Source: Boletus sp. NGJ
Taxonomy: Eukaryota > Basidiomycota > Agaricomycetes > Boletales > Boletaceae
Reading direction: 5' to 3'
NCBI GenBank assembly: GCA_019096195.1
Contig: JAGTXK010000189.1
Coordinates: 186,001 to 250,000 of the forward strand
Length of the DNA stretch: 64,000 nucleotides
A program made the position numbers and the translations under genes. Positions 10,677 to 20,458 of the stretch are shown one piece after another (position 1 is the stretch's first letter; each line of letters opens with the position of its first letter). The notes below the pieces were generated by a model. The model saw only the letters and a program-made list of their open reading frames with translations, had not been told where the DNA came from and ran no database searches.

Positions 10677-13068
10677 CAGTCACTGCTCGAAGACTGTGCT
10701 TTCCTATCTCAGTATGACGGACCTCTAGTAGATGTGCAAGATCAACAGCACACCGAATCCCTTTTGGATTCACCTTATGCCATTCCCATGCGTGGAGGGG
10801 ATTCAGCTGATACCACTGCAGGAGTTTACCCCGTTTCCGAATGCACATCCCCTCGGCAACCTCCACCTCCGATTCCGGAGCTGCATGAACCGGCAGACGA
10901 CGATATGTATGATACTGTGTCTGCAGAACAGGCGCCCACCTCCAGGATGTTCCACGAGGAACTCCGCACACTCGCTCTGTATTCCCTGCCCGTTTTCGGG
11001 TATGCCCTGCACTTGACTTTTCCTCTATCGTCATACTTAAACATGAATTTTCCAAGTACTCAACTTTTCGAATACTCTTTCATCATAGCTTCCGTCGTAG
11101 CCATAGGTCATATTTCTACACTAGCCATGGCAGCCGCCACATTAGGCTCTATGACGGCTTCCGTCACCGGATACAGCATCGTGCAAGGTTTTGCATCAAC
11201 CCTTGATACCCTTCTTCCTCCTACCTGGACCTCAGACAGGCCCTACATGGTCGGATTGTGGTCCCAAAGGATGGGTTCGTTTTCCCTACTTCACTCTCCA
11301 TAATTTGCAATGCTAATTAGATGCTTGGGATAGCGCTCATGACAGCAATGATCCTCATTGTATGTTCAGTTCGTTTTCACGCATCGAACGTATTGTAATT
11401 TCATCGCATCACCTACAGCCAATACTTGCTATTTGGCTCAAAGCAGAATCTATACTCCTCGCCCTCAACCAAGAGCCTGAGGTGGCACGACTTGCTGGGG
11501 TTTACCTCCGCTGGGCGTCCTTGGACCTTCCGGCATATACCTTCCAGGTAATCGTGAAATATTGACTACATTGGCGCAAAAGACTGACTCACGTGCGGAG
11601 ACGATACTTCCAGTCTCAAGGCTTGTTTGACATCCCAACGAGAATTACACTTGTGGTCGCGCCGATCAACGCGTTCCTGAACTGGTTATTTGGTGGGCGA
11701 TCACGTTCCTGGTCGTTTCTTCTAATCACATTTGGCTACCCCAATAGTCTATCCTCTCGGCCTCTCCTTCCCGGGTGCACCACTCGCCACATCTCTTTCC
11801 TTTAACCTCGTTTCAGCAGCTTCTATCATCTACGGATATTATTACGTACCTCGCACAGCGTGGTCGCCAATCACGATTAGAGATCTCGATCCAGTCACGG
11901 GTGAAATTTGGAAGGGATGGGGTTTATTAGCCAGGCTCGGCGTCGCTGGAGTGGGTCAGACTGCTAGCGAATGGTGGAGTTGGGAGCTACTTGGACGTGA
12001 GTCGTCCTGCAGTGTTTCCTTCTAAATATTCACTGACAGGATGCATGCTGTTAATTGCCGCTAGCCAGTAAATGGTTCTTCTGTTTTCATTGACTGAGAA
12101 CTAATTTACTAATTTGCTGACTTGTTTGGTAGGCTGGGACCTGTTTCGCTTGCGGCGCAATCTGTCTTGTTGCTTTCTGCGTCGTGTACGTACCAGGCGC
12201 CATTCGCAGTGAGTATCGCTACCTCTGTGCGGTAAGTATTGTGGACGTGCCTCTCTATTAACAGAGATCACCGACTGATCGCTCTGATACTATGCACTAC
12301 CCCTTCTCCATGTTTTGCCGCTTCCTCTTCGTACCACAAATGCCCGGGATTGTGGTGGTAAACTAGAATCGGAAACCTCCTTGGTCAAGGAAACGCGAGA
12401 AGGGCTGGGGTAGCTGCGGCAACGTCTATTGTGATGGCTGTCGCCATCGGATGTATTTTCAGGTGAGTGATGGTTACACATTGCGCGTTTTCGTTTGTCA
12501 ATACGAATGCGGCCATTCTGGTACAATCTCTACAGTGCCGTTTTCCTGACCTTTCGCGACAAGTGGAGTTATATTTTTAACAGTGATCCTGGTATGTCCT
12601 ATCACTCTCCATGTTATATGCAATTACGCGAATGGATAGTTGGAATTCAATACTGACTGGCTCGGCAGAGGTCGTCTCGCTCGTTGCGTCCATTCTGCCC
12701 GTCGTCGCACTGTCCCAAGTTTTCGACGGGACAGCAGGAATCGCTGGTGGAATATTCCGTGCGCGAGGAAAGCAGGTCAGTAGATGTATCCATTATCGAG
12801 TCCCACTCCTAACCACTCTTTCCCTCAGTCTGTAGGCGCCATCCTTAACCTCTCAGCCTACTACATCCTTGGTATCCCACTCGGATTGTACCTCACGTTC
12901 GTGCGTGGACACGCGCTTGGAGGTCTTTGGGAAGGATTGACAGTTGCGCTGGTGTACGCCTCCGGAGTGGGGATTTGGATTGGTGTCCGCGATGTCGATT
13001 GGAAAACCGAGGTTGTGCTTGCACGGCGAAGAGCTGCAGGCAAGGATGCAGCTCGAGAGAGGGAGTAA
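10677..13068 (+). CDS. MATE-family transporter, copy 2 (altered start; possibly a pseudogene)
   Basis: A second copy of the MATE gene, colinear with copy 1 including most introns. Homology in frame starts at 10677 ([14 protein letters not shown]), but no ATG lies between the upstream stop (10614) and 10788. The first usable ATG is at 10788 ([12 protein letters not shown]), where copy 1 has Ile, and it still precedes all membrane segments. A second change is an 11-nt deletion at the end of the exon around 11540, where copy 1 has [13 protein letters not shown]. If splicing used the next AG (after cttccag, near 11614) the frame would be kept as AYTF|QSQGLF, with the loss of NCISRRYF, which includes a conserved Arg pair. 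The rest ([32 protein letters not shown]) is intact to the stop at 13068. It may be a recent pseudogene or an altered transporter. Confidence 0.65.
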
Positions 13069-13467
13069 TAAAGCATCGTTCTGGTAAAAAGTTTTCCCTA
13101 TTTATGTAATTAGTAAAGTTTAATACCATGTATGAATCTCATACTAGACACTGATTCAATGAACGCTAGATTTGTGACTCGCAACATGCATGTTATGTGA
13201 CGAAGTCAATAAATCGATCAAAAAAATAGAACGTACGCACCGCTGGAAATGCTCAAACCACTCCCTAAAGAAACGGAGTGGCCAAATTTATTTATAGTAG
13301 CCGATTTTACATAGACCGTGGAGAGGGACGTAGTTGATTTCGGTGGACAAAAAGAATCAATGAATCACGATTTGAGTGGGAACGATCACCTGTGCCGCTG
13401 AATCAGACAATATCACGCAGGTTTTGATTTGACCAATGGTGGCAAAAAGTGTATTAGAGAAACATGG

Positions 13468-13516
13468 TACAGTCTGAGAGATGAATGGACCCAATCCATT
13501 CATCTTTCAGACTGTA
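13468..13516. repeat. 22-bp inverted repeat, hairpin-forming
   Basis: The left arm (13468-13489, containing agtctgagagatgaatgga) and right arm (13495-13516, containing tccattcatctttcagact) are complementary over 22 bp with one G-U type mismatch and a 5-nt loop (cccaa). It lies in an intergenic region, too far from either stop codon to be an obvious terminator. It could be a small-RNA hairpin, a short transposon remnant or a chance palindrome. Confidence 0.7.
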
Positions 13517-13600
13517 GGACGTGTTGGAATTTGGAACAAATGTCCATAACGGGATGAAACTGTTTCTTGGTGCACAGATACGAGTACGTCCCGTTGATGC

Positions 13601-13690
13601 TCAATAGCAACGAGCCATGAGGTTGTTGTACTCCCTTGCATCACTTGCGACAAAGTAGCCGAGACGACCGAGGGATGAGAGTGTGTGACC
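13601..13690 (-). other. Coding-like terminal exon of an unidentified small gene
   Basis: The minus strand has a polypyrimidine acceptor (ctactctag) directly before 13690, then an open stretch of 29 codons (GHTLSSLGRLGYFVASDARE ... MARCY) ending in a stop at 13601. A matching donor (gtgaat) lies about 60 nt upstream. The upstream exon could not be fixed because all frames are broken or ambiguous. No family is recognised. Confidence 0.25.
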
Positions 13691-14129
13691 CTAGAGTAGA
13701 AAAAAAGTCAAACGTGTACTGGGTCAATTTCCATATTCACCGACAATTCCTAGCTGACTGAGGCAGACAATGCAACAAGGGATGTTGTGGCTTCTCGGTG
13801 GAGCATGGAAGCAAGTTCCGCCAAGATTCACCGAGTCTCAGATACTCGTCTGGGTTGCTGGATACGACATGATTGGAAGTGCAAGGAAAGATTGTGGTTA
13901 CCCATGACGAGGTTCACAACTGCGAAAGACGCCTAGATTCGAGGGCTCTCGATTGAAAACTACAGGATACCCGGGTCGCACCCCAGAGAGGCTGATCGTG
14001 CGAGGACGACTGTCATTATTATATTATCGCATAACGACAGGAATGGACTGATCAAAACGTCGTCAGTCTAGGACAAGAAAAGAAAAAAGCGAATCCGTAC
14101 GAGCAAAAAGAAATCATGCAAGGTGAGGT

Positions 14130-14594
14130 TCATCGAGCTCTGCAAACGACCTCCCCGTCTAACCCCAACGCGATTGCCTCCCTTGCCTCCAGCCATTCAT
14201 GTTCCCTGCTCTTCGTCTTTACCACAGCAATCTCCCCCAAGCCCAGAGGTTTGACGGTCTGCGCCCGCCTTCCGCTACAAATTCGCTTGATCTCTCCCAG
14301 GTCCATGAACACGCGTCGACTCGGCATGCTGATGAGTCCCATATCCGAGAGCACGGGCCGGTCATCGCGGTATTTGAGTTCTGCCCAGATTCGACGCTGT
14401 GGTTCGCTGACATGTTGAAAGTCTGAAGGCGATGGTGAGGCAATGGTTCCTCGGGTAATGTTACTCAGAAATCCAGCACGGAGAAGAATGGAGAGAATGG
14501 CTAGGTTTTGTTTGGAGTGATCGACAGCCAAGTACCGGTGCCGAGCACGAAAAGCGTTTTGAACGCGCGCGCAGAGGTCGTAAGGGAGAGGCAT
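14130..14594 (-). CDS. MRPS8: Mitochondrial small-subunit ribosomal protein uS8m (MRPS8)
   Basis: A single-exon gene of 154 codons, the usual size for fungal uS8m, which sits in the mitochondrial small ribosomal subunit. The start MPLPYDLCARVQNAFRARHR is the canonical uS8 opening. It continues with AILSILLRAGFLSNITRG, an RRIWAELKYRDDRPVLSDMG block and the C-terminal EAREAIALGLDGEVVCRAR. The frame stays open upstream to 14675, but the ATG at 14594 agrees with the family start. It lies 116 bp downstream of the AVO1 stop on the same strand. Confidence 0.9.
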   Translation of the reverse strand: MPLPYDLCARVQNAFRARHRYLAVDHSKQNLAILSILLRAGFLSNITRGTIASPSPSDFQHVSEPQRRIWAELKYRDDRPVLSDMGLISMPSRRVFMDLGEIKRICSGRRAQTVKPLGLGEIAVVKTKSREHEWLEAREAIALGLDGEVVCRAR

Positions 14595-14710
14595 AAGACT
14601 GCGTGATTTTTTGATGCTTTTAAAGGGATGGAGAACTTGGAGCTTTGGGAAAAGTACCGGTACAGTACTACACAACGTCGATTATGTAACACTGGAATCG
14701 TAAAACATCC

Positions 14711-17700
14711 TCATCCGACATGCCTACTCCGTCTCGAACGATGGACCGTAGCAGAGCGGTCCAAACTGGCTTTGAGCGATTTGATCGCTTGGACGATTTC
14801 AGCTATTGCCGGCAGGTTCAGAGCGATGAAGCAGCTCTCAATGGTCGTTGTCTTACCTGCTAGCTTGGCAGTATCTGCCTCAAAGTCGTATCGCTTATTT
14901 CTGCTATCCCGTTGGACGACGATCTTGAAGAGCGTCGACGTCTTTTGTGATTGTTGGCAGACCAAGACACTCTTGACATGAAATGAAAGTGTCTTGCCAC
15001 TATCAAAGACCGCCTTGGCCTTGTTTGCAGAAGGCATGATCTTTGTGTGGGTCATAATGAGATTACACTACATTCTCAACCAGCTAGACTCACGTGAACG
15101 TAGACGCCGTCAATCGCTAGCGTGCGTTCTTGGCGAGCCAGCATAGGCATTTTGCGATATATTGTGTATCGCTGTGGTTTATCGACATCCGTGAAATTTG
15201 TATCAAAGAAAGGGATAGAAAGACCAACCTTGTATGCGGTAGCATAGTCCGTTCCACCGGTGTGGTGTATCTCGGGTACGTCTGAAATCCTCTTGAAGAT
15301 AGACGCTAGCACGCAAATGTATTCAGCGGCGCTGCAAGCGGGTAACAAGTTCTACAGACCGTTTGGGTCGGTGGTTCGCGTAGCACGGGTTTCGGGTTCG
15401 ATACCCATTTGAGGTAGCATGGACCTCTTGACCAAAGTGAGTTCGCGTTTACCTTCAAGGGAAGCTACGGTGCGGTCCAGATAAATCAAGATGTTTAGGT
15501 CATTGAGGATGAGTGCATAGTCTTTCGGATTCGCAAGTTTGCGCTTGCGGCACACGAGTTCCAACGCTTCTTGCATGTACATGCCCGCCGACCTGGATAA
15601 CGTATAAGCTTCCGAAAAGAACACGCAAATGATACATACACAGGAATTGTAGTAGAAATATGCACTGCGTCGGCGGTATCCGCAACACGTATGCGAAGAA
15701 AAATGGGAGGACCGTGACTCGACGACGGTCCAAGGGATGAAGACAGAATGGGGGTCGTGCCGAAGAGAGAGCTTGCTCCAGTTCCCGGAACAGAGGGTGG
15801 AACAAGACCAGGCACAGGAAGTGCGTCAGCTTTCCTCGGTGTAGCCATAATTCTCGACGGTCTGCGCAGAATTTTGCCTTCCAGCTGCTCGTTTTGTTGA
15901 ACTGGACAACAAATTTAACACTTCTCCCCAGAATGGAACGAGACAGACGAACTCTGAAGGGAAGTTGCCGTGAGGACCGCGAATGCATCAAAGTTGAACT
16001 TTGAGATTTTTCCAGTGCGATCAGGAGCTGAAATGTTCTCGGTGGACTAGATCAGGCTGCACATGCTTCAAACTCACGGGGAAAGTCTTCGTCAACTTCT
16101 CCGTCTTCCTCCGCAATTCGCATGATCCACCCTAATCCAGACAACTTTGGGTCATTCTCACTCACGCCTTCACTCAGCTTTGGGAGCCAACCCTCTTCCC
16201 AATAACTCCACAATGCAAACCCGATGACCTCTTCAACAGTTGCATCTCGTCGTACATTAAGGACCATGGCTTTTCCCTCTGGTTCAATTGCGTGCGGGAA
16301 AAAGACATTGACGTCCATTGATGCAGACTCTCCACGCCCTGAAATGGCGCCATATAATTCACTAAAGGGGTTAGCAGAGCCACCGGTCGTGGCAAGCATC
16401 GCTGACAAGGCGGAGACCGTTGATAGCAATGGTCGGACCGCACTCCGCGAGAAATCGATGTCTGACATGGGGACATCAACTAGAATGGGTTGAGATATCG
16501 AAACACCCCTTTTTCGGCCTTCCTGCCTGGCGATAAGAGGAATTGCGGGATGATCGGCTGGCGGAGGTGGGTTGACTATCTCAAAGTGAGCGTCTATACC
16601 TTCGTCATGCTCGGGCGCGGACTGAGTATCGTGGGACTCGTCAAGCCCACGAGCCTCTGTGACGGGGCTAAGACGAGATCGTGCACGTGCGTTTTGTGCG
16701 ATATAGGAGGAAGAACCAAAGGCTGAAGGATTCGATGCGGAGGCGGCAGATGCTGCCCCTGACAAAAGGGAGCCTGCGTCGGAGGTACTGTCAAAACCGA
16801 CACCAGTCGTGCGTGTGGCAGCAAAGTCACTGCTCTACTATTAGATATCCGAGGGAATGAGGGATGAAGGGGGCATACGGATCGAATTCGTCTCCCTCGT
16901 CCATATCGTCAGCGCGGTCGACAAGATCATCAAAGTCGTCGACATTATCATCGTCCTCGAGAATGCCGTCGTCGTCGTCATCTGAGGAAGAGATTTCGGG
17001 GTTGAGATTTTTGCTCCCGTCGGAGGCGGGTTTCGGATTGGCGGACGCTTGACCGCGGCGAGCGAGCATGCGCAATTTTCTGCGGGCTTCCATTTCTGCG
17101 GCACCTTTGAATTTTGGGATGAATTGTACGTCCTTTGCGGGTGGTTCGGGAGGGGGAGGGTCGTCCTTCTGCGACGGCCGAGAAGCCAAAGAGGGAGTGA
17201 TCTCGATGTCTTGTGGGCGAGGGCCATCAGTGTCGGCGGGGACAATTGGATTGACGCGGGGCACGGGGGGCTGATGGGTGGAATCCGGGTCTGGTTGGGC
17301 GAGACTGAGCCTGTTGACTATTTGTGACGCCCGCCTGGACGTTGAAGCACGCCGACCGGTGACACGCATGCCTAGGGCGCCGGAGCGGTTGCCCATGATG
17401 GTCTCGTGGTGTCTGAGACCGGTCGGGGAGCCGAGATGAGAAGGTCCTGGTCTGTCCTCCGGGTCGTGTTCGTCATCGGATATGGGAGGGCTGGAGGGGT
17501 ATTCGAGCTCTGGCCAGCGACCGGTGTCGGCGAGAGAGGCGGCGAGAATGTAGGGGTTCGAGGTGTAAGAGGGGCTGAGGGATATGATGCGACCGCCGTA
17601 TGGGTCGTCGACGTTGCGGAGATAGGACAGACGGAGACTGTGTACAAGATAGCTGGGAAGGAGGTGAGCGTGGTTGGCGGGGGGGAGGCTGGGAGTGAGA

Positions 17701-17728
17701 CGCACCCGGGATCGCTGACGAGGGACAT
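14711..17728 (-). CDS. AVO1: TORC2 subunit Sin1/Avo1 (CRIM, Ras-binding-like and PH domains)
   Basis: Scaffold subunit of TOR complex 2 that presents AGC kinases to TOR. Exon 1 is MSLVSDPG from ATG 17728. An intron then leads to YLVHSLRLSYLRNVDDPYGG, the Sin1 N-terminal signature. A long acidic, Ser-rich region follows to about 16850. The CRIM domain (about 16360-16060) is clear: NPFSELYGAISGRG, MDVNVFFPHAIEPEG, FALWSYWEEGWLPKL and GWIMRIAEEDGEVDEDFPRE. A Ras-binding-like fold follows (GPPIFLRIRVADTADAVHIS, 15720-15660; LELVCRKRKLANPKDYALIL, about 15500-15560). The PH-like domain ends the protein (YTIYRKMPMLARQERTLAID and FHVKSVLVCQQSQKTSTLFK), with stop at 14711. Domain order and length are typical. 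Its ATG is only 45 bp from that of the divergent gene at 17774. Confidence 0.9.
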
Positions 17729-17773
17729 GAGAGTATAAATACACAAGGACGCGGCGGTCGACGCACTGCCGCG

Positions 17774-20072
17774 ATGCTGGTCCCAATTGCCTGCAGGTTC
17801 GGTACGTACTCGCTTCCGGCTCATCTCGCCCTAGCTCACTTCGTACAAGTCCCTTATGACCAGTGGTTCCTAACCCATCTCGACGACAACTCCAAGATAA
17901 GACAGGTCAAGCTCTGGTTTCTCTCCAAGTGCAACCTCGCCCAGTCCCCCGGTCCACAGACACAGCGCCCAGTGTCCCCCATCACCTTCGCCTCCAGCAT
18001 TCGCTCCCGCTCCTCCCTCGACAGTCTCGATGACGGATACAACGAAGACGACGAGTATTCAGACCAGGATTTGCCTCCTCGCCACCCCGCGCCATCCAAA
18101 CCCCGACTTCACCCTTCTCTCGAGCCAAAACCCGGCCCGTCTTCTCAGTCCGTTCAGCCGGGAAGCAGCCCTCTCGTAGACCAGTATACGCTCATATCCT
18201 TTTCCACCGGGTCGGTGCTCGAGGACGAATTTACCCTCTCGTGGTATAACCTCCGCCCTTATGAGCTCCTCGAGATGCACCCACTCGGCATCGTCGCCCC
18301 ATTACAACGGGACGTCATGGTAGAATATATACAGCCATACTTCCTGGCCAAGGTTAGAGTTCTCCGTGCCGTATGGAATCACAGATCTGGCCGCTTCGAG
18401 GCACCTGGGTTTGACCCGCAACGCGAGCACGGTGGCTACAAGGGAAAGGACAAATTGGCGCATAGGTTGGACACAATGTCCCCAAAGCCGAACACCTTGC
18501 AATCAGAAAAGGGGCGCAAGACAAAGTTGGATTGGAAAACTCGCTGGGTCGTTATTAACCATGGCATCCTCTCCCTTTGCAAGGAGCATATGGTACATCG
18601 TTCCCTCAGCGCCCGACAGCGTCACGTTGATCGCTCAATTTCAGACGAGTCCTCCACTTCACCAATTTGCATTGAGTACGATAAGAGCACTCCGTGGCGC
18701 GGAGGCATTTGAACGTGCATTTTCGATTGTTACTCAGCCTCGAGTTGTCTGCATCAAGTTTCAGGCTCGGTCACTCTCACTGATGGGTGTGGCTTCCCGG
18801 CCGCCATCTTCACCGTCGTCACCGATTTCAGCAAACATAAAAACCGATGTCCAGGGACCCCTTCCACATGTGGATTCTGCGTGCGACTCGAAACAGACTA
18901 CGGAGCAGGAGGGGTCTGGTGAATGCGCTTATGATCACAGTGAGGGCTGGAGGGAGGGAGGAGAATGGATTGTTCTCGACATGCTCGATGATCATGGTGA
19001 GTTTTCGCGGTTTCGAGAGTGAGCATGGAATGAAGCGCTTTCAGCGTTTTCGAGTTTTCTCCGCATCCTTCACCGTCAAGCTTCTTACCCCATATCGTCG
19101 TCGTTTGTCTCGTCATCCATCATCACCGTTTCCCACAGCCCCATGTCGTCGCCCGTGGGGACATCGTTCCTTTCGTACGACACGATTCCTTATCCTGAAT
19201 GGCGGATCAATACGGTTGAAAATGCACGTAAAGCTGGTATGGGAGATGTAGGGAAAGCCATGGCATGGGTGCTCTGGACTGAAAAGGGACTTGGGGAGAC
19301 GCTGTTGGGGAATATTCGCCAGCATCGACAGGCATTTTCGCGGGAAATGCAGTACAAGACCAGTACGATTCCATCGCACATCTATGGGTCTGAGGATGAA
19401 AGTGAAGAGGACACCGAGATGGAGTGGGATGGATGGATGAGGGACTTGAAGCGTCAAGGTCAGGTTAAGGAGAAGGCCAGAAGGTCTGGTGCGTCCATGT
19501 CTCCACCTTCATCACCTCTTTCGGACGCATCGCCCTCTGGCTCGCCGAGAGTCAGACCACCGACCTTGGCCGTGTCGCATCTCCCTCCGAGTTCCTATCC
19601 TCATGCACAGTACCCCAACATCGGTAATGTTATTCAAGCAAGCTACCGCTCTACAGAATTTGCGCGTTCTCCAGACAAGATTAAAAGTACTATCGTCAGC
19701 ACTGTTAGCATGGGTATGGCATCCTCGTCTCGGCGACGCTCCTCGACGCTTTCTGCTGATACAAGGAAGCGTGAGCAGGACAAGGGCAAACAAGACAGAG
19801 AGCCGTTGTTCCCAAGCGTCCCCGTGGGTGGTGCTCGCACTGCAGACCCGCAACGGCCGCCGAACACGACTGTCCGACACGTCCATTCCAGCTCAAACTT
19901 GAGGATGTCCTCGCCATACGAGTCTGACGCAGCCCTACCCCCGGGGCATGCGGGATCCACTTGGCCGTCAAAGCGCCAAAATGCATTTATGCGCGGCGTG
20001 TCTGTGCGGGCTGGCAGGATTGTGAGAGGGCTTGAATCTGCTATCGACTTTGTAGACGACAAGAGTGAATAA
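17774..20072 (+). CDS. Conserved basidiomycete protein of unknown function, possible split PH-like domain
   Basis: Unknown function. Exon 1 (MLVPIACRF) ends in GTACGT, and a short intron joins it to VPYDQWFLTHLDDNSKIRQV, which keeps the frame and looks like a conserved start. Visible parts are a Ser-rich acidic stretch (about 17960-18170), FTLSWYNLRPYELLEMHPLG, and KLDWKTRWVVINHGILSLCK, which reads like the first strands of a PH domain. Later exons contain EWIVLDMLDDHGE, SYDTIPYPEWRINTVENARK, and a long Ser/Pro/Arg-rich tail ending in AGRIVRGLESAIDFVDDKSE. Several introns lie between 18590 and 19150. The PH assignment is inference from that one segment; no catalytic motif is visible. Confidence 0.7.
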
Positions 20073-20458
20073 CGAGCGTTGTATTTGTACCCCAATTCAT
20101 GCTGCGTGACCGTGACATGGTCCGTGCGCAGCTCACGAAACATATATAAACCCTCGCTGGACAAAGAGAATCCTTACCACTCTGGCCTTTTGGCTTAGAT
20201 CAAGTGTAGTATCTGTTCTTAATAGTTTAACCACTATTATGGGGGCACCGCCCTCATTCTTTGGTTATCAAATTTTTGCCGCCCTTGTTCTCCGTGAGCT
20301 CTGCTTGCACCTCTGGGGACGTGATGACCTTGCCACTGCACTGCCGGCTCGTGTCGTCGGGGGATCTCTTGTTTTCTCTTTGCTGTTTCTGTTTCAAGTG
20401 TCAATCGGCACTTTGCTCGGGCTCAGCAAACGGAAGTCAAGTTGATTTATGTAGTAGA
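20073..20458. other. Convergent intergenic region
   Basis: Holds the 3' ends of the unknown gene on the plus strand and the membrane protein on the minus strand. I see no other feature. Confidence 0.5.

Larger units (their letters stand above)
13069..14129. other. About 1 kb without a recognised gene
   Basis: Between MATE copy 2 and the uS8m gene, which are convergent. It holds the duplicated 3' flank (to about 13155), a long inverted repeat (13468-13516) and a coding-like minus-strand exon (13601-13690). The remainder shows only short, stop-interrupted frames. Confidence 0.5.

Noticed and set aside
14595-14675. N-terminal extension of uS8m (frame open from 14675)
   Set aside because: The conserved family start MPLPYDLCARV is at 14594 and the extension has no presequence character.
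15360-15420. Sequence gggttcgatacc resembling a tRNA B box
   Set aside because: It lies inside a coding exon of Sin1/AVO1 (MLPQMGIEPETRA). No matching A box, acceptor stem or anticodon arm could be drawn.
16864-17327. Plus-strand Ser-rich frames opposite Sin1
   Set aside because: They are the reverse of the acidic Asp-rich region of Sin1 and follow its codon pattern.
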